Assembly (NCBI RefSeq): GCF_900168265.1 | Contig: NZ_FVZF01000002.1 | Location: 203,687 to 267,686, forward strand | Direction of reading: 5' to 3' | DNA from: Salegentibacter salarius | Lineage (GTDB): Bacteria; Bacteroidota; Bacteroidia; Flavobacteriales; Flavobacteriaceae | Length of the DNA: 64,000 nucleotides | Part shown: positions 45,953 through 54,242 of the stretch, in pieces | Layout of the letters: each line of letters opens with the position of its first letter | How positions within the stretch are numbered: the stretch's first letter is position 1 | Notes under the pieces: generated by a model | The model's input: only the letters and a program-made list of their open reading frames with translations | Database searches by the model: none | What the model was told of the DNA's origin: nothing | Position numbers and translations under genes: made by a program

Positions 45953-46086
45953 TGAAATTTACAATTTCAAAACACTAAGTTTCCTTGTTTAAGAGTTTTT
46001 AACTTAAAAATTTAACCCCGAAGTTTTCTTTGCGTTAAATTTTAGCAAAAGCCTATAAACATCAAATTTTCAATGGTTTTTGATTG

Positions 46087-46094
46087 TATATTTG
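46087..46094 (+). promoter_or_regulatory. -7 box before the small membrane protein gene
   Basis: TATATTTG matches TAnnTTTG, 22 bp before the chosen ATG at 46117, and shows why an upstream in-frame ATG at 46084 is unlikely to be used. No TTG at normal distance. Confidence 0.42.
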
Positions 46095-46116
46095 TCCAAA
46101 CAACCTAACAGAAATC

Positions 46117-46329
46117 ATGATTTTTAAATTAAGCATCAAAGTAATATTTATAGCCGTAGAAATCTTTTTAGCGGTGTATAGCTTTGCGCTTAGTGATAGT
46201 CTATTGATCAAATTTCTGTTTTTTGCGGTAACAGCGGTAATTATCGCTTTTTCCTTAACCAAAATAACAAACAAATTACTACCTATAGATAAAGACTATA
46301 TCTCCTCGGAAGAAGAAGACGAGGATTAG
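46117..46329 (+). CDS. Small membrane protein with acidic tail
   Basis: A 70-residue protein with two hydrophobic segments (about 5-25 and 29-50) and an acidic C-terminus, SSEEEDED. The same DNA also has a 70-codon frame on the minus strand, but the plus frame is favoured by its upstream -7 box, a terminator 24 bp after the stop, and a sensible two-helix layout. No family recognised. The function is unknown. Confidence 0.6.
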   Translation: MIFKLSIKVIFIAVEIFLAVYSFALSDSLLIKFLFFAVTAVIIAFSLTKITNKLLPIDKDYISSEEEDED

Positions 46330-46352
46330 AATTTTTTAATTATCATCATATT

Positions 46353-46386
46353 AAAAATCCGAAGATTTATTTCTTCGGATTTTTTT
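46353..46386 (+). terminator. Terminator between small membrane protein and metallophosphoesterase
   Basis: AAAAATCCGAAG and CTTCGGATTTTTTT form a 12 bp stem with an 8-base loop and a T tract. It ends only 13 bp before the next ATG, so the metallophosphoesterase may depend on read-through or on a promoter I cannot see. Confidence 0.8.
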
Positions 46387-46398
46387 ATATTCCCCACT

Positions 46399-47028
46399 AT
46401 GAAGCTCATTTGTATTTCAGATACTCATAATAAACACGATCAAATCCCAATTCCTGATGGTGATGTCTTAATTCATGCAGGAGATATTACTGAAGGTGGT
46501 ACAAAAAGAGAAGTGTTAGATTTTCTGGAATGGTTTTCTTCACAACCACATCAGCATAAAATATTTATTGCCGGCAACCACGATTTCTATTTTGAAAAAA
46601 ACGAGGATAAAGCTATTCAGGAAATTATTCCGCAGAATGTATGTTATTTAAAAAATGATGGCATCACCATTAATAATATAAAATTTTGGGGTTCCCCGGT
46701 AACACCCGGAAACGGCATGTGGGCTTTTAATCAAAAACAAACACAGGAAATAAATAAACACTGGAAGCAAATTCCCGAAGACACTCAAGTTCTTATTACC
46801 CATACCCCACCCTATAAAATTAAAGATGTATTGAATAACGGAAGGCACGCCGGCTGTGCTTCTTTATTAAAAACCATTCAAAATCGACAAATAGAATTCC
46901 ATATTTTTGGTCACGTTCATGATTCCTACGGAATTACTTCTGTTTCGGGAACAAAATTTATTAACGCCTCTTGCCTGGACAATAAGGATAGATTTCTGCA
47001 TCAACCGCTAGCAGTAACTATTAAATAG
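46399..47028 (+). CDS. Metallophosphoesterase (calcineurin-like)
   Basis: A 209-residue phosphoesterase with all five metal-site motifs: ISDTHNKH, HAGDITEGG, AGNHDFYF, LITHTPP and IFGHVHDSYG. It is close to the small MPPED1/239-type family that includes cyclic-nucleotide and unknown-substrate enzymes. No signal peptide, so cytoplasmic. It stands alone between terminator and a 217 bp gap in which I see no gene. Confidence 0.92.
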   Translation: MKLICISDTHNKHDQIPIPDGDVLIHAGDITEGGTKREVLDFLEWFSSQPHQHKIFIAGNHDFYFEKNEDKAIQEIIPQNVCYLKNDGITINNIKFWGSPVTPGNGMWAFNQKQTQEINKHWKQIPEDTQVLITHTPPYKIKDVLNNGRHAGCASLLKTIQNRQIEFHIFGHVHDSYGITSVSGTKFINASCLDNKDRFLHQPLAVTIK

Positions 47029-47245
47029 ATACAAAAAACTTCTTTTTATCGTTATAAGGGAATACCCTTAATTAACCTGTAAGATAATTCATTCAAGCTC
47101 AAGCATTAAAAGCTTAATAAAAATTAAAAAAGATGCTTTAGTCGTTAAATATTTGCTAATCACAGGATTATTAAAAGTTTTTTAACAGAGATAAAGAAAT
47201 CTAAGTGTAATTTAGCCATCTCTAACACCTATAATACCAACACCT

Positions 47246-47581
47246 ATGGAATTTAATACTAACCCTAATGCTACGCTCGACGAGTTTAAAAGCTTGATCT
47301 CGTATAGCATTTTTCACTTACACTCCGAAGAAGATTCAAATTACACCATTCTGCATCGTGCTATTATCAAAAAATATTTTGATGCCAAGAATGTAAGAAT
47401 TAACTACAAAGAACATACTGTAGATTTACAGATACCAGTAGGAAAGAGAAAGTACACAGGAATTACTTTTGAATGCCAGGACTTAGAACGTTTTCTAAAA
47501 TCCTGTTTAAAGAAAGATGAAAAAAGCATGGGTTTTTACCAGGAAGCTTTAAATCATTACAGCATTTTTCACGCTGCTTAA
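47246..47581 (+). CDS. Conserved-looking hypothetical protein, 111 residues
   Basis: A soluble protein with no signal peptide or membrane helix. It has an N-terminal helix (TLDEFKSLISYSIFHLHSEE), a basic middle (KKYFDAKNVRINYKEHTVDL, QIPVGKRKYTG) and a helical end with two cysteines (FECQDLERFLKSCLKK). The frame runs without break from an ATG to a stop followed by a good terminator, and codon use is like the neighbours. I do not recognise a family. It forms a single-gene unit. Confidence 0.68.
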   Translation: MEFNTNPNATLDEFKSLISYSIFHLHSEEDSNYTILHRAIIKKYFDAKNVRINYKEHTVDLQIPVGKRKYTGITFECQDLERFLKSCLKKDEKSMGFYQEALNHYSIFHAA

Positions 47582-47602
47582 TATTATAAGCCGCTAAAGA
47601 TT

Positions 47603-47634
47603 AAAGCCATGCGCCCTACCGTATGGCTTTTTTA
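47603..47634 (+). terminator. Terminator after the 111-residue protein gene
   Basis: AAAGCCAT and ATGGCTTT with a 12-base loop, followed by TTTTATTATT, 21 bp past the stop. Confidence 0.8.
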
Positions 47635-47698
47635 TTATTCAATAATTAAGCATATACCTTACTCTTGTTTTAACTTAAATTGGTTAATTTTGAACTTT

Positions 47699-47730
47699 TT
47701 GAGCGAAATGTTACAATTCACATATTTTTG
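47699..47730 (+). promoter_or_regulatory. Promoter of DUF3098-uppP-truB-tonB-like-tag
   Basis: TTG (47699-47701), 21 bp, TATTTTTG (47723-47730), 18 bp before the ATG at 47749. Both halves match the Bacteroidota consensus. Confidence 0.65.
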
Positions 47731-47748
47731 CAGCGTTAACGAGACACT

Positions 47749-48000
47749 ATGAGTAAAAATCAGCAATCTACAGATCACAAAAAATATTTCATTTTTGAAA
47801 AGAAGAACTACCAGTTTATGTTTATTGGGCTGGCAGTAATTGCCCTGGGTTTTATCCTTATGGCCGGTGGCGGAAGTGACGATCCAAATACTTTTAACCC
47901 AGATATCTATAATTTTCAGCGCATTCGTTTGGCACCAACTTTAGTACTACTTGGTTTCGCCATAGAAGTATATGCTATTCTTTTAAATCCCAAAAAGTAA
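47749..48000 (+). CDS. DUF3098 small membrane protein
   Basis: An 83-residue protein with two membrane helices (about 23-43 and 61-80): FEKKNYQFMFIGLAVIALGFILMAGG and LAPTLVLLGFAIEVYAILL. This is the DUF3098 pattern, a Bacteroidota family usually coded between ftsX and uppP. Here uppP follows after 6 bp but ftsX is not directly upstream; the gene has its own promoter instead. The position suggests a role near cell-wall precursor recycling, which is inference. Confidence 0.85.
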   Translation: MSKNQQSTDHKKYFIFEKKNYQFMFIGLAVIALGFILMAGGGSDDPNTFNPDIYNFQRIRLAPTLVLLGFAIEVYAILLNPKK

Positions 48001-48006
48001 ATTACA

Positions 48007-48801
48007 TTGAACGAATTAGATGCTGCCATTCTGGGAATTATCCAGGGGCTAACCGAATTTCTACCCGTTTCTTCCAGCGGTCACCTGGAACTTGGCAAGG
48101 CACTATTAGGCGATAACAGTATACCTAGTGAATCCTTACTTTTTACCGTAATTCTTCACGCCGCAACCGCATTGAGCACCGTAGTGGTGTTTAGAAAAGA
48201 TGTAGCAGAAATTTTTAAAGGACTGTTCCAGTTTAAATGGAACGAGGAATTTAAATTTTCCCTAAAAATTGTGCTGTCTATGATTCCGGCAGCGCTAATC
48301 GGTCTATTCTTTGAAGAACAATTAGAAAGCCTCTTTGGAGGAAACATCATATTTGTTGGGTTTATGCTTATTGTTACAGCGCTCTTGTTGTGGCTGGCAG
48401 ACAAAGCCAAAAACACAAATAAACCGGTAAGTTACAGTAATGCTTTTGTAATAGGTGTTGCTCAGGCTATCGCAATTTTACCAGGAATCTCCAGAAGCGG
48501 GGCTACAATTTCTACTTCGGTATTATTAGGAAACGATAAAACCAAAGCCGCAAGATTTTCCTTTCTAATGGTGGTTCCTTTAATATTAGGAAAAATTGCA
48601 AAAGATCTTTTAAACGGTAATTTAATGGAAAGCTCTACTTCTTTCTCTGTGCTTGCAATAGGCTTTGCCACTTCCTTTATCGCCGGACTTGCTGCCTGTA
48701 CCTGGATGATTAGTATTGTTAGAAAAAGTAAACTCTCCTATTTTGCTATTTACTGCTTTATTGCAGGAATTGTCTCTATAGCCATTGCATATTATAATTA
48801 G
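48007..48801 (+). CDS. uppP: Undecaprenyl-diphosphatase UppP (BacA)
   Basis: A 264-residue membrane phosphatase that recycles undecaprenyl pyrophosphate for peptidoglycan and other cell-wall polymers. Signatures: GIIQGLTEFLPVSSSGHLEL (catalytic E and S region) and LPGISRSGATIS. The start is a TTG at 48007, 6 bp after the DUF3098 stop; no ATG in frame gives the conserved N-terminus, and MNELDAAILGIIQGLTE is the expected beginning. It is followed by truB, 16 bp after the stop. Confidence 0.95.
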   Translation: MNELDAAILGIIQGLTEFLPVSSSGHLELGKALLGDNSIPSESLLFTVILHAATALSTVVVFRKDVAEIFKGLFQFKWNEEFKFSLKIVLSMIPAALIGLFFEEQLESLFGGNIIFVGFMLIVTALLLWLADKAKNTNKPVSYSNAFVIGVAQAIAILPGISRSGATISTSVLLGNDKTKAARFSFLMVVPLILGKIAKDLLNGNLMESSTSFSVLAIGFATSFIAGLAACTWMISIVRKSKLSYFAIYCFIAGIVSIAIAYYN

Positions 48802-48817
48802 AAATCGAAAAACTTTT

Positions 48818-49531
48818 ATGACTACAGAAATTGAAAAATTTACTCCTGAAGATTTTAAAAATGGCCAAATTCTGGTTTTTGATAAACCCCTGGAGTGGAC
48901 TTCTTTTCAGTTAGTAAATAAAGTGCGTTGGCTAATTAGAAAGAGCTGCGGAATAAAAAAAATAAAGGTTGGCCATGCCGGCACTTTAGATCCTTTAGCA
49001 ACCGGCGTTTTGGTTATCTGTACGGGGAAATTCACTAAAAGAATCCCCGAACTACAGGGAACAGAAAAGGAATACACCGGCACCTTCACCCTGGGCGCCA
49101 CCACTCCTTCTTTTGATATGGAAACTGAAGTTGACAAAACTTTTGAAACAAGCCATATTTCTAAAGAAAATCTTGAAGAAGCCACCCAGAAATTTACAGG
49201 AGAAATAGAGCAGGTACCTCCGGTTTTTTCAGCTTTAAAAAAAGATGGCAAAAGACTGTATGAGTATGCCCGCAAAGGAGAAGAAGTGAAAGTAGAAAGC
49301 AGACCTGTTACTATAAAAGAGTTTGAGGTTAATGCACCCCGATTCCCCGAAGTGGATTTTAGAATAGTTTGCAGCAAAGGTACCTATATAAGGAGTATGG
49401 CTAACGATTTTGGCCTGGCTCTAGACTCTGGCGCTTATCTTTCTACCCTCAAGCGTACTCGTGTTGGAGAATTTAGTATAGAGAATGCTTTAGACCTCGA
49501 ATTTTTTGAAAAATTACTACCTTCAGCATAA
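48818..49531 (+). CDS. truB: tRNA pseudouridine(55) synthase TruB
   Basis: A 237-residue enzyme that converts U55 of tRNA to pseudouridine in the T loop. The catalytic aspartate is D58 in GHAGTLDPLATGVL. Other marks are KEYTGTFTLGATTPSFDMETE, QVPPVFSALKKDGKRLYEYARKG and the RIVCSKGTYIRSMANDFG strand. The start was set at MTTEIEKFTPED, past the uppP stop, instead of an upstream ATG that would overlap uppP. The C-terminal PUA domain of long TruB forms is missing, as is common in Bacteroidota. Confidence 0.96.
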   Translation: MTTEIEKFTPEDFKNGQILVFDKPLEWTSFQLVNKVRWLIRKSCGIKKIKVGHAGTLDPLATGVLVICTGKFTKRIPELQGTEKEYTGTFTLGATTPSFDMETEVDKTFETSHISKENLEEATQKFTGEIEQVPPVFSALKKDGKRLYEYARKGEEVKVESRPVTIKEFEVNAPRFPEVDFRIVCSKGTYIRSMANDFGLALDSGAYLSTLKRTRVGEFSIENALDLEFFEKLLPSA

Positions 49532-49561
49532 AATAAACCAGCTTAGGTTTTGTTTTATAGC

Positions 49562-50281
49562 ATGGATTTTTTCGAAAAACATAAAGCCCTTATTATTACC
49601 GTACTTTTTTGTTCGGTATTAATTCTTGGACTTTATAATTTCAACTTATCGCAGAAGAAAAAAATTGAACAGCAAATGCTGGTAGATTTAGAACAATATA
49701 CCGAAGCTGAGGAGACAGAAGAAGAGAAACCAGAGGAAGAACCTAAGCCAGAAACCACCCAGAACCAGAATTCACCAAAAACGCATAGAGCATTCAACGA
49801 AAATCAGGAAGCACGGGAAGAGAATTTTAACCGGGAACTCGACGAAATTCTGGAAAAAAACAGTGCTCAGCAGGAACAAAGTTCAGACAGTGACAACGAC
49901 GCTTCTACTGCCGGAACTTTCGCTACCGGAAAAAAATCAGAAAACAAAAAAAGATCTGATGGTGATAACACCTCAGAAGATATTTCAACCCAATCTGGGA
50001 GTTTGAGAAACAGCTCAATTTCATTTTCGCTTCGCGGAAGAAATGCCGTTTCCATCCCAAATCCCATTTACACCTGTGATCTCCCCGGAAAAATTGTAGT
50101 AAACATTACCGTAAATGCTGAAGGACGGGTTATTGATACTGATATTAACAAAGCAAGTTCAAACTCAGATAACGAATGTTTAACGGAAAAAGCACTCGAA
50201 TACGCCCTTAACGCCAGGTTTTCGCGGTTAGAAGGAAGAAATGAGCAACCAGGCACAATCACTTACAATTTTAAACCTTAA
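49562..50281 (+). CDS. TonB-like protein with short charged linker
   Basis: A 239-residue protein with an N-terminal membrane helix (about residues 10-27), an acidic Glu/Pro/Gln-rich linker (about 40-130) and a C-terminal TonB-like domain: CDLPGKIVVNITVNAEGRVIDTDI, ECLTEKALEYALNARFSRL and GTITYNFKP. The start at 49562 is preferred over one four codons earlier. It lies in the uppP-truB-tag unit with no ExbB/ExbD genes near, so its energising partners and receptor are unknown. It may instead be an envelope protein that merely uses the TonB fold. Confidence 0.8.
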   Translation: MDFFEKHKALIITVLFCSVLILGLYNFNLSQKKKIEQQMLVDLEQYTEAEETEEEKPEEEPKPETTQNQNSPKTHRAFNENQEAREENFNRELDEILEKNSAQQEQSSDSDNDASTAGTFATGKKSENKKRSDGDNTSEDISTQSGSLRNSSISFSLRGRNAVSIPNPIYTCDLPGKIVVNITVNAEGRVIDTDINKASSNSDNECLTEKALEYALNARFSRLEGRNEQPGTITYNFKP

Positions 50282-50283
50282 GA

Positions 50284-50865
50284 ATGGAAAAACTAAACCG
50301 CTGTGGATGGTGTGAAGGTGATGAACTCTATGAAGCTTATCACGATAACGAATGGGGTGTACCCGTGTATGATGATGATACTATTTTTGAATTCCTTATC
50401 CTGGAAACCTTTCAGGCAGGTTTAAGCTGGATTACCGTGTTGCGTAAAAGGGAGAACTTCAGGGAAGCTTTTGATAATTTTGATTATAAAAAAATCGCGA
50501 ATTATTCTGAAGAAAAAATTCAGGAATTACTTCAAAATCCGGGAATTATCAGGAATAAACTAAAGGTTCGAGCCACTGTGACTAACGCTAAAGCCTTTAT
50601 GGAAGTTCAGAAAGAATTTAGCAGCTTTAGTAAATATATCTGGGACTTCGTGGATGGTGATCCAATACAAAACGAAGTTGAAGACTATAAAAATGCGCCG
50701 GCAACTACCGCTATTAGTGATAAATTAAGCAAAGATCTTAAAAAGAAGGGCTTCAAATTTGTTGGTTCTACAGTATTGTATGCACATATGCAGGCTACAG
50801 GAATGGTGAACGATCACGAAATATCTTGTTTTAGACATTCAGAAGTGAAAGACCTGGAAAAATAA
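50284..50865 (+). CDS. tag: DNA-3-methyladenine glycosylase I
   Basis: A 193-residue base-excision repair enzyme that removes 3-methyladenine. It has the Tag start CGWCEGDELYEAYHDNEWGVPVYDD and the C-terminal AHMQATGMVNDHEISCFRH with zinc ligands (Cys, His, His, Cys). The aromatic-rich LETFQAGLSWITVLRKRENF lies by the active site. It begins 2 bp after the TonB-like stop. It is the last gene of the plus-strand unit and converges on aat. Confidence 0.95.
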   Translation: MEKLNRCGWCEGDELYEAYHDNEWGVPVYDDDTIFEFLILETFQAGLSWITVLRKRENFREAFDNFDYKKIANYSEEKIQELLQNPGIIRNKLKVRATVTNAKAFMEVQKEFSSFSKYIWDFVDGDPIQNEVEDYKNAPATTAISDKLSKDLKKKGFKFVGSTVLYAHMQATGMVNDHEISCFRHSEVKDLEK

Positions 50866-50904
50866 AACAGGTCTCCTGCAAGTGAAAGACGCTCTGGTGA
50901 AAAT

Positions 50905-51552
50905 CTATGCAGAAAAATCTAAATAGCTAAGAAATTCGTCCCGTGGAATTTCTTCTGCACCCAGGCTTTCTAAATGCTCGGTATAAACCTGGCAATCTAT
51001 AAGCTTTACTCCTTCTTCTTTTAATTTTCTAACCAGGGTTATAAATCCGTATTTAGAAGCATTACTTGCCCTGGTGAACATACTTTCGCCACAGAAAACT
51101 TTCTTATCCTCCAGGTAAATTCCATAAAGGCCGCCAACTAAATTATCATCTTCCCAAACTTCTACAGAGTGCGCTATATTAAGTTCGTGTAAATCGCCAA
51201 AGCAATCTATCATTTCCTGGGTAATCCAGGTGCCGTGCTGGCCTTCACGTCTTATATCGGCACAGGCTTCTATTACTGCTCTAAAATCTTTATTAAAGGT
51301 TACTTTAAACTTCTCTTTTCTGAGCAACTGTTTCATACTCTTAGAGACTTTTAAATTCTTTGGAAAAAGTACCATTCTTGGATCTGGACTCCACCAAAGT
51401 AAAGGCTGTGAAGAATCGTACCAGGGAAAAATTCCGTGGTTATAAGCATAGATCAATCGCGGAATACTCAATTCACCACCAATAGCCAAAAGCCCATGTT
51501 CATCGGTATCAGAAACGGGTGGGAATTTTTCGTTATGCTGTAAATAATGCAA
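50905..51552 (-). CDS. aat: Leucyl/phenylalanyl-tRNA--protein transferase
   Basis: A 215-residue enzyme that adds Leu or Phe to the N-terminus of proteins with Lys or Arg ends, marking them for ClpAP via the N-end rule. Signatures: GLLAIGGELSIPRLIYAYNHGIFPWY, WWSPDPRMVLFP and GGLYGIYLEDKKVFCGESMF. The length is near normal. The gene stands alone between Tag (convergent) and DUF3127, from which a strong terminator separates it. Confidence 0.95.
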   Translation of the reverse strand: MHYLQHNEKFPPVSDTDEHGLLAIGGELSIPRLIYAYNHGIFPWYDSSQPLLWWSPDPRMVLFPKNLKVSKSMKQLLRKEKFKVTFNKDFRAVIEACADIRREGQHGTWITQEMIDCFGDLHELNIAHSVEVWEDDNLVGGLYGIYLEDKKVFCGESMFTRASNASKYGFITLVRKLKEEGVKLIDCQVYTEHLESLGAEEIPRDEFLSYLDFSA

Positions 51553-51593
51553 TTAAACGTTATTATTGGGTGAATAGGAAATGTACAAAAAGA

Positions 51594-51630
51594 AAAAGCT
51601 TAGCCATCTTAATAGGATGCTAAGCTTTTT
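51594..51630 (-). terminator. Terminator after the flavin reductase-DUF3127 unit
   Basis: AAAAAGCTTAGC-C-ATC and GATGCTAAGCTTTTT form a 15 bp stem with one bulged base and a 7-base loop. It lies 91 bp beyond the DUF3127 stop on the minus strand and is symmetrical enough to work either way. Confidence 0.82.
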
Positions 51631-51720
51631 ATAATTTGAATCCAATTTTTCTCACTGTATGAGATCTGGATAAACGCAATAGTTTAATTTAATCTTACTT
51701 TATTTCTATTCAGAAAACTA

Positions 51721-52095
51721 CTAGAAAGGAAGATCGTCGTAATCTTCTTCATTAAGATTATTGGCAGGCTCAAAATTATCTGGTGGTGGTACATTTTGGC
51801 CACCGGCAGACTGATCTGCCTGTAAGTTTTCTATTCTCCATCCCTGGATAGAATTAAAATATTTGGTTTCACCCTGCGGGCTTACCCATTCTCTACCTCT
51901 TAGGTTAATTCCGATTTTTACTGGTTGCCCTACCTGAAAATTATTCAGCAAGTCTGTTTTATCCTGCACAAACTCAACCATAATATGTTGCGGATATTGC
52001 TCCTCGGTAGTCACTACCATTTCTCTCTTTCTAAAACCGTTATTTCCAAAGGTCTTGGTTTCTCCTATCAATTTAATCTTACCTTGTACTTCCAT
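51721..52095 (-). CDS. DUF3127 OB-fold protein with SSB-like acidic C-terminal tip
   Basis: A 124-residue protein. Residues about 1-90 are a DUF3127 OB-fold-like domain (MEVQGKIKLIGETKTFGNNGF, KREMVVTTEEQYPQHIMVEFVQ, FNSIQGWRIENL). Then comes a flexible Gly/Pro/Asn-rich linker (about 90-114) and the end EEDYDDLPF. That end has the same form as the DDDIPF tip with which bacterial SSB recruits repair and replication proteins. A single-stranded nucleic acid role is inferred from the fold and the tail. It starts 2 bp after the flavin reductase stop. Confidence 0.85.
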   Translation of the reverse strand: MEVQGKIKLIGETKTFGNNGFRKREMVVTTEEQYPQHIMVEFVQDKTDLLNNFQVGQPVKIGINLRGREWVSPQGETKYFNSIQGWRIENLQADQSAGGQNVPPPDNFEPANNLNEEDYDDLPF

Positions 52096-52096
52096 C

Positions 52097-52975
52097 TTAA
52101 TCTGTTTTTGCTAATAATAATTTCCAGGCAGCATCGGTATCGTTTTTCTCCAAAAACAACTGTGCCTGTGTATGAATATCTTTTTTGTTATTGGCTTTCA
52201 CCAAGTCTGCTAAATCTTTATTTTCGGCTATAAAGCTATCTATCTCTTCATCTTTAGGGAGTGCTTCTACATTTCCTAATTTACCCAGATCATTTCCGGT
52301 TAGGGTTTTACTCTCCCTAATTTCAACAGGAATAGCATCAATACCAATTCCAAGCGTGGAAAGTGGTTTTGGCACCTCAAACATTCCGAGGTTGGCGCGG
52401 CTGTACCAATTGCCGCCCATTCTGGCTACAAGATCTATTTTATGCTGATCTATAAACCCGTCTTCATCCAGAATACTTTCATTAATATGCATTTTAAGGA
52501 CTTCGCAAATCACAAGATTTCCAGCGCCACCTTCCTGGCCGGTTTCTACAACCTGCTTTACTTTACATTCAAATTGTACCGGAGATTCCGCTACACGAAA
52601 TGGTCTTACAAGTTCCGATTTCAGCATTGAAAATCCTGCTTTTTCAAACTCATTTACGCCTTCGGCATATTCGGTACTGGAAAGAGACATTTGCTGAACA
52701 ATATCATAATTCACAATATTGATCACCACCTCATCTATACTTTTCACATTATTGTAAGTATGCTTTACCGTATTATCACGACCTCTCCTGGCCGGCGAAA
52801 AAATTAGGGTGGGTGGGTTAGATCCAAAAACATTAAAAAAGCTAAAAGGTGACAAATTTGGACGGCCTTCAGCATCTATGGTACTGGCAAAAGCAATAGG
52901 CCTTGGCCCAATGGCACCAAGCAAATAGCGGTGAAGTTTACCCGTGCTAACCTCTTTTGGATCTATTGTAAGCAT
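52097..52975 (-). CDS. Flavin reductase family protein (FMN-binding split barrel)
   Basis: A 292-residue protein. Residues about 10-200 match the flavin reductase-like fold: LLGAIGPRPIAFASTIDAEGRPNLSPFSFFNVFGSNPPTLIF, then an FMN-phosphate region with ARRGRDNTVKHTYNN. The C-terminal 90 residues (with GIGIDAIPVEIRESKTLTGNDLGKLGNVE) form an extra helical domain common in Bacteroidota homologues. The substrate is unknown; possible roles are NAD(P)H:FMN reduction or a flavoprotein partner. It precedes the DUF3127 gene by 2 bp. Confidence 0.88.
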   Translation of the reverse strand: MLTIDPKEVSTGKLHRYLLGAIGPRPIAFASTIDAEGRPNLSPFSFFNVFGSNPPTLIFSPARRGRDNTVKHTYNNVKSIDEVVINIVNYDIVQQMSLSSTEYAEGVNEFEKAGFSMLKSELVRPFRVAESPVQFECKVKQVVETGQEGGAGNLVICEVLKMHINESILDEDGFIDQHKIDLVARMGGNWYSRANLGMFEVPKPLSTLGIGIDAIPVEIRESKTLTGNDLGKLGNVEALPKDEEIDSFIAENKDLADLVKANNKKDIHTQAQLFLEKNDTDAAWKLLLAKTD

Positions 52976-52988
52976 ATTTATTTTTTGG

Positions 52989-52996
52989 CAAAGGTA
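52989..52996 (-). promoter_or_regulatory. -7 box upstream of flavin reductase-DUF3127
   Basis: Minus strand TACCTTTG matches TAnnTTTG, 14 bp before the flavin reductase start. No TTG at a normal -33 distance. Confidence 0.38.
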
Positions 52997-53087
52997 ACGA
53001 AACCAACAGGGAATGAAAAGCCAGAGCGTGCAATAAAATTCGTATAAAAACGCTTATCTTTAAATCTTTTAAAGCTTAAAGGCCTGT

Positions 53088-54242
53088 ATGAACTTCACAG
53101 ACGAACGCACTTTTAACCGCTGGTTTATTATTATTTCGTGCCTTATCGTAGTAGGCCTGGTATTATGGAATACCAGCATCTTTTTTCAGCGTTTAAAAGA
53201 AGACGAAAGAGCAAAAATGAGCGTTTGGGCCAAAGCTCAAGAAGCGCTGGATAGAGATCCCGCCCCCGAGGATGCCGACCTGGATCTTATTCTGGAAATT
53301 TTAAATAATAATACCACGATCCCTATTATTCATACCGACACCGATGGAGAAATTGCATATACAACTAATATAGATCCCGGTAAATTAGAAGATTCTGAAC
53401 GCGCCGAAAAATTGTTAGCCAGTTTAAAAGATGAAAATGAACCTATTATTATTAACCTGGGAAATGGAGAAAAACAATATATCTATTACGGAAATTCGCC
53501 GGTCTTAAACAGCCTTAAATATTACCCAATAGGATTAGTGCTTATAGGTTTCCTCTTTATTGGAGTGGTTTATTTCTTTTATACCACAACCAAAAATAGC
53601 GAACAGAATAAACTTTGGGCCGGGATGGCTAAAGAAACCGCACATCAAATTGGAACTCCCTTATCTTCTCTTATTGGCTGGACCGAAATCCTGAAACAGG
53701 AAAATGTAAATGAGTCCTATATCACCGAAATGGAAAAAGATATTACGCGACTGGAAACAATTACAGAGCGATTTTCTAAAATAGGTTCTTCTCCGATTCT
53801 GGAAAAAACAAATATCATTGAAGCGACTCAAAATAGCTATGATTATTTAAAAACCAGAAGTTCCAGGCTTATAGAATTTTCAATAGATACCCCACAAGGA
53901 AATATTCCGGTGATGCTAAACCGCCAACTTTATAGCTGGACCATAGAAAACCTGGTAAAAAATGCCATAGATGCTATGCGAGGAAAAGGAAAGCTAAATA
54001 TTAGTATTCGGGAGGAACAAAAATGGGCTCATATCTTTATTAAAGATACCGGCAAAGGCCTGGAAAAAAACAAATTCAAACTTATTTTTGAACCCGGACA
54101 TACGAGTAAAAAAAGAGGTTGGGGACTTGGATTATCTTTAGCGAAAAGAATTATTGAAGGTTATCACCACGGAAGAATTAAGGTAGCCGAAAGCGAAATT
54201 AATAAAGGTACAACCTTTAAAATCTCTTTTAGGAAAGTTTAA
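53088..54242 (+). CDS. Sensor histidine kinase without adjacent response regulator
   Basis: A 384-residue membrane kinase. Two helices (about 12-32 and 147-167) enclose a periplasmic sensor region of about 115 residues. The dimerisation and phosphoacceptor box has His at residue 186 (AKETAHQIGTPLSSL), followed by the HATPase domain with N box NLVKNAIDAM, G1 DTGKGLE and G2 GWGLGLSLAKRI. The ETAHQIGTPLSSL box is common in Bacteroidota kinases. No response regulator is beside it, so its partner is unlinked. Its stop overlaps the convergent thioesterase stop. Confidence 0.93.
   Translation: MNFTDERTFNRWFIIISCLIVVGLVLWNTSIFFQRLKEDERAKMSVWAKAQEALDRDPAPEDADLDLILEILNNNTTIPIIHTDTDGEIAYTTNIDPGKLEDSERAEKLLASLKDENEPIIINLGNGEKQYIYYGNSPVLNSLKYYPIGLVLIGFLFIGVVYFFYTTTKNSEQNKLWAGMAKETAHQIGTPLSSLIGWTEILKQENVNESYITEMEKDITRLETITERFSKIGSSPILEKTNIIEATQNSYDYLKTRSSRLIEFSIDTPQGNIPVMLNRQLYSWTIENLVKNAIDAMRGKGKLNISIREEQKWAHIFIKDTGKGLEKNKFKLIFEPGHTSKKRGWGLGLSLAKRIIEGYHHGRIKVAESEINKGTTFKISFRKV

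Noticed and set aside
46062..46274. A 70-codon minus-strand frame opposite the small membrane protein
   Set aside because: No promoter or terminator fits it, while the plus frame has both.
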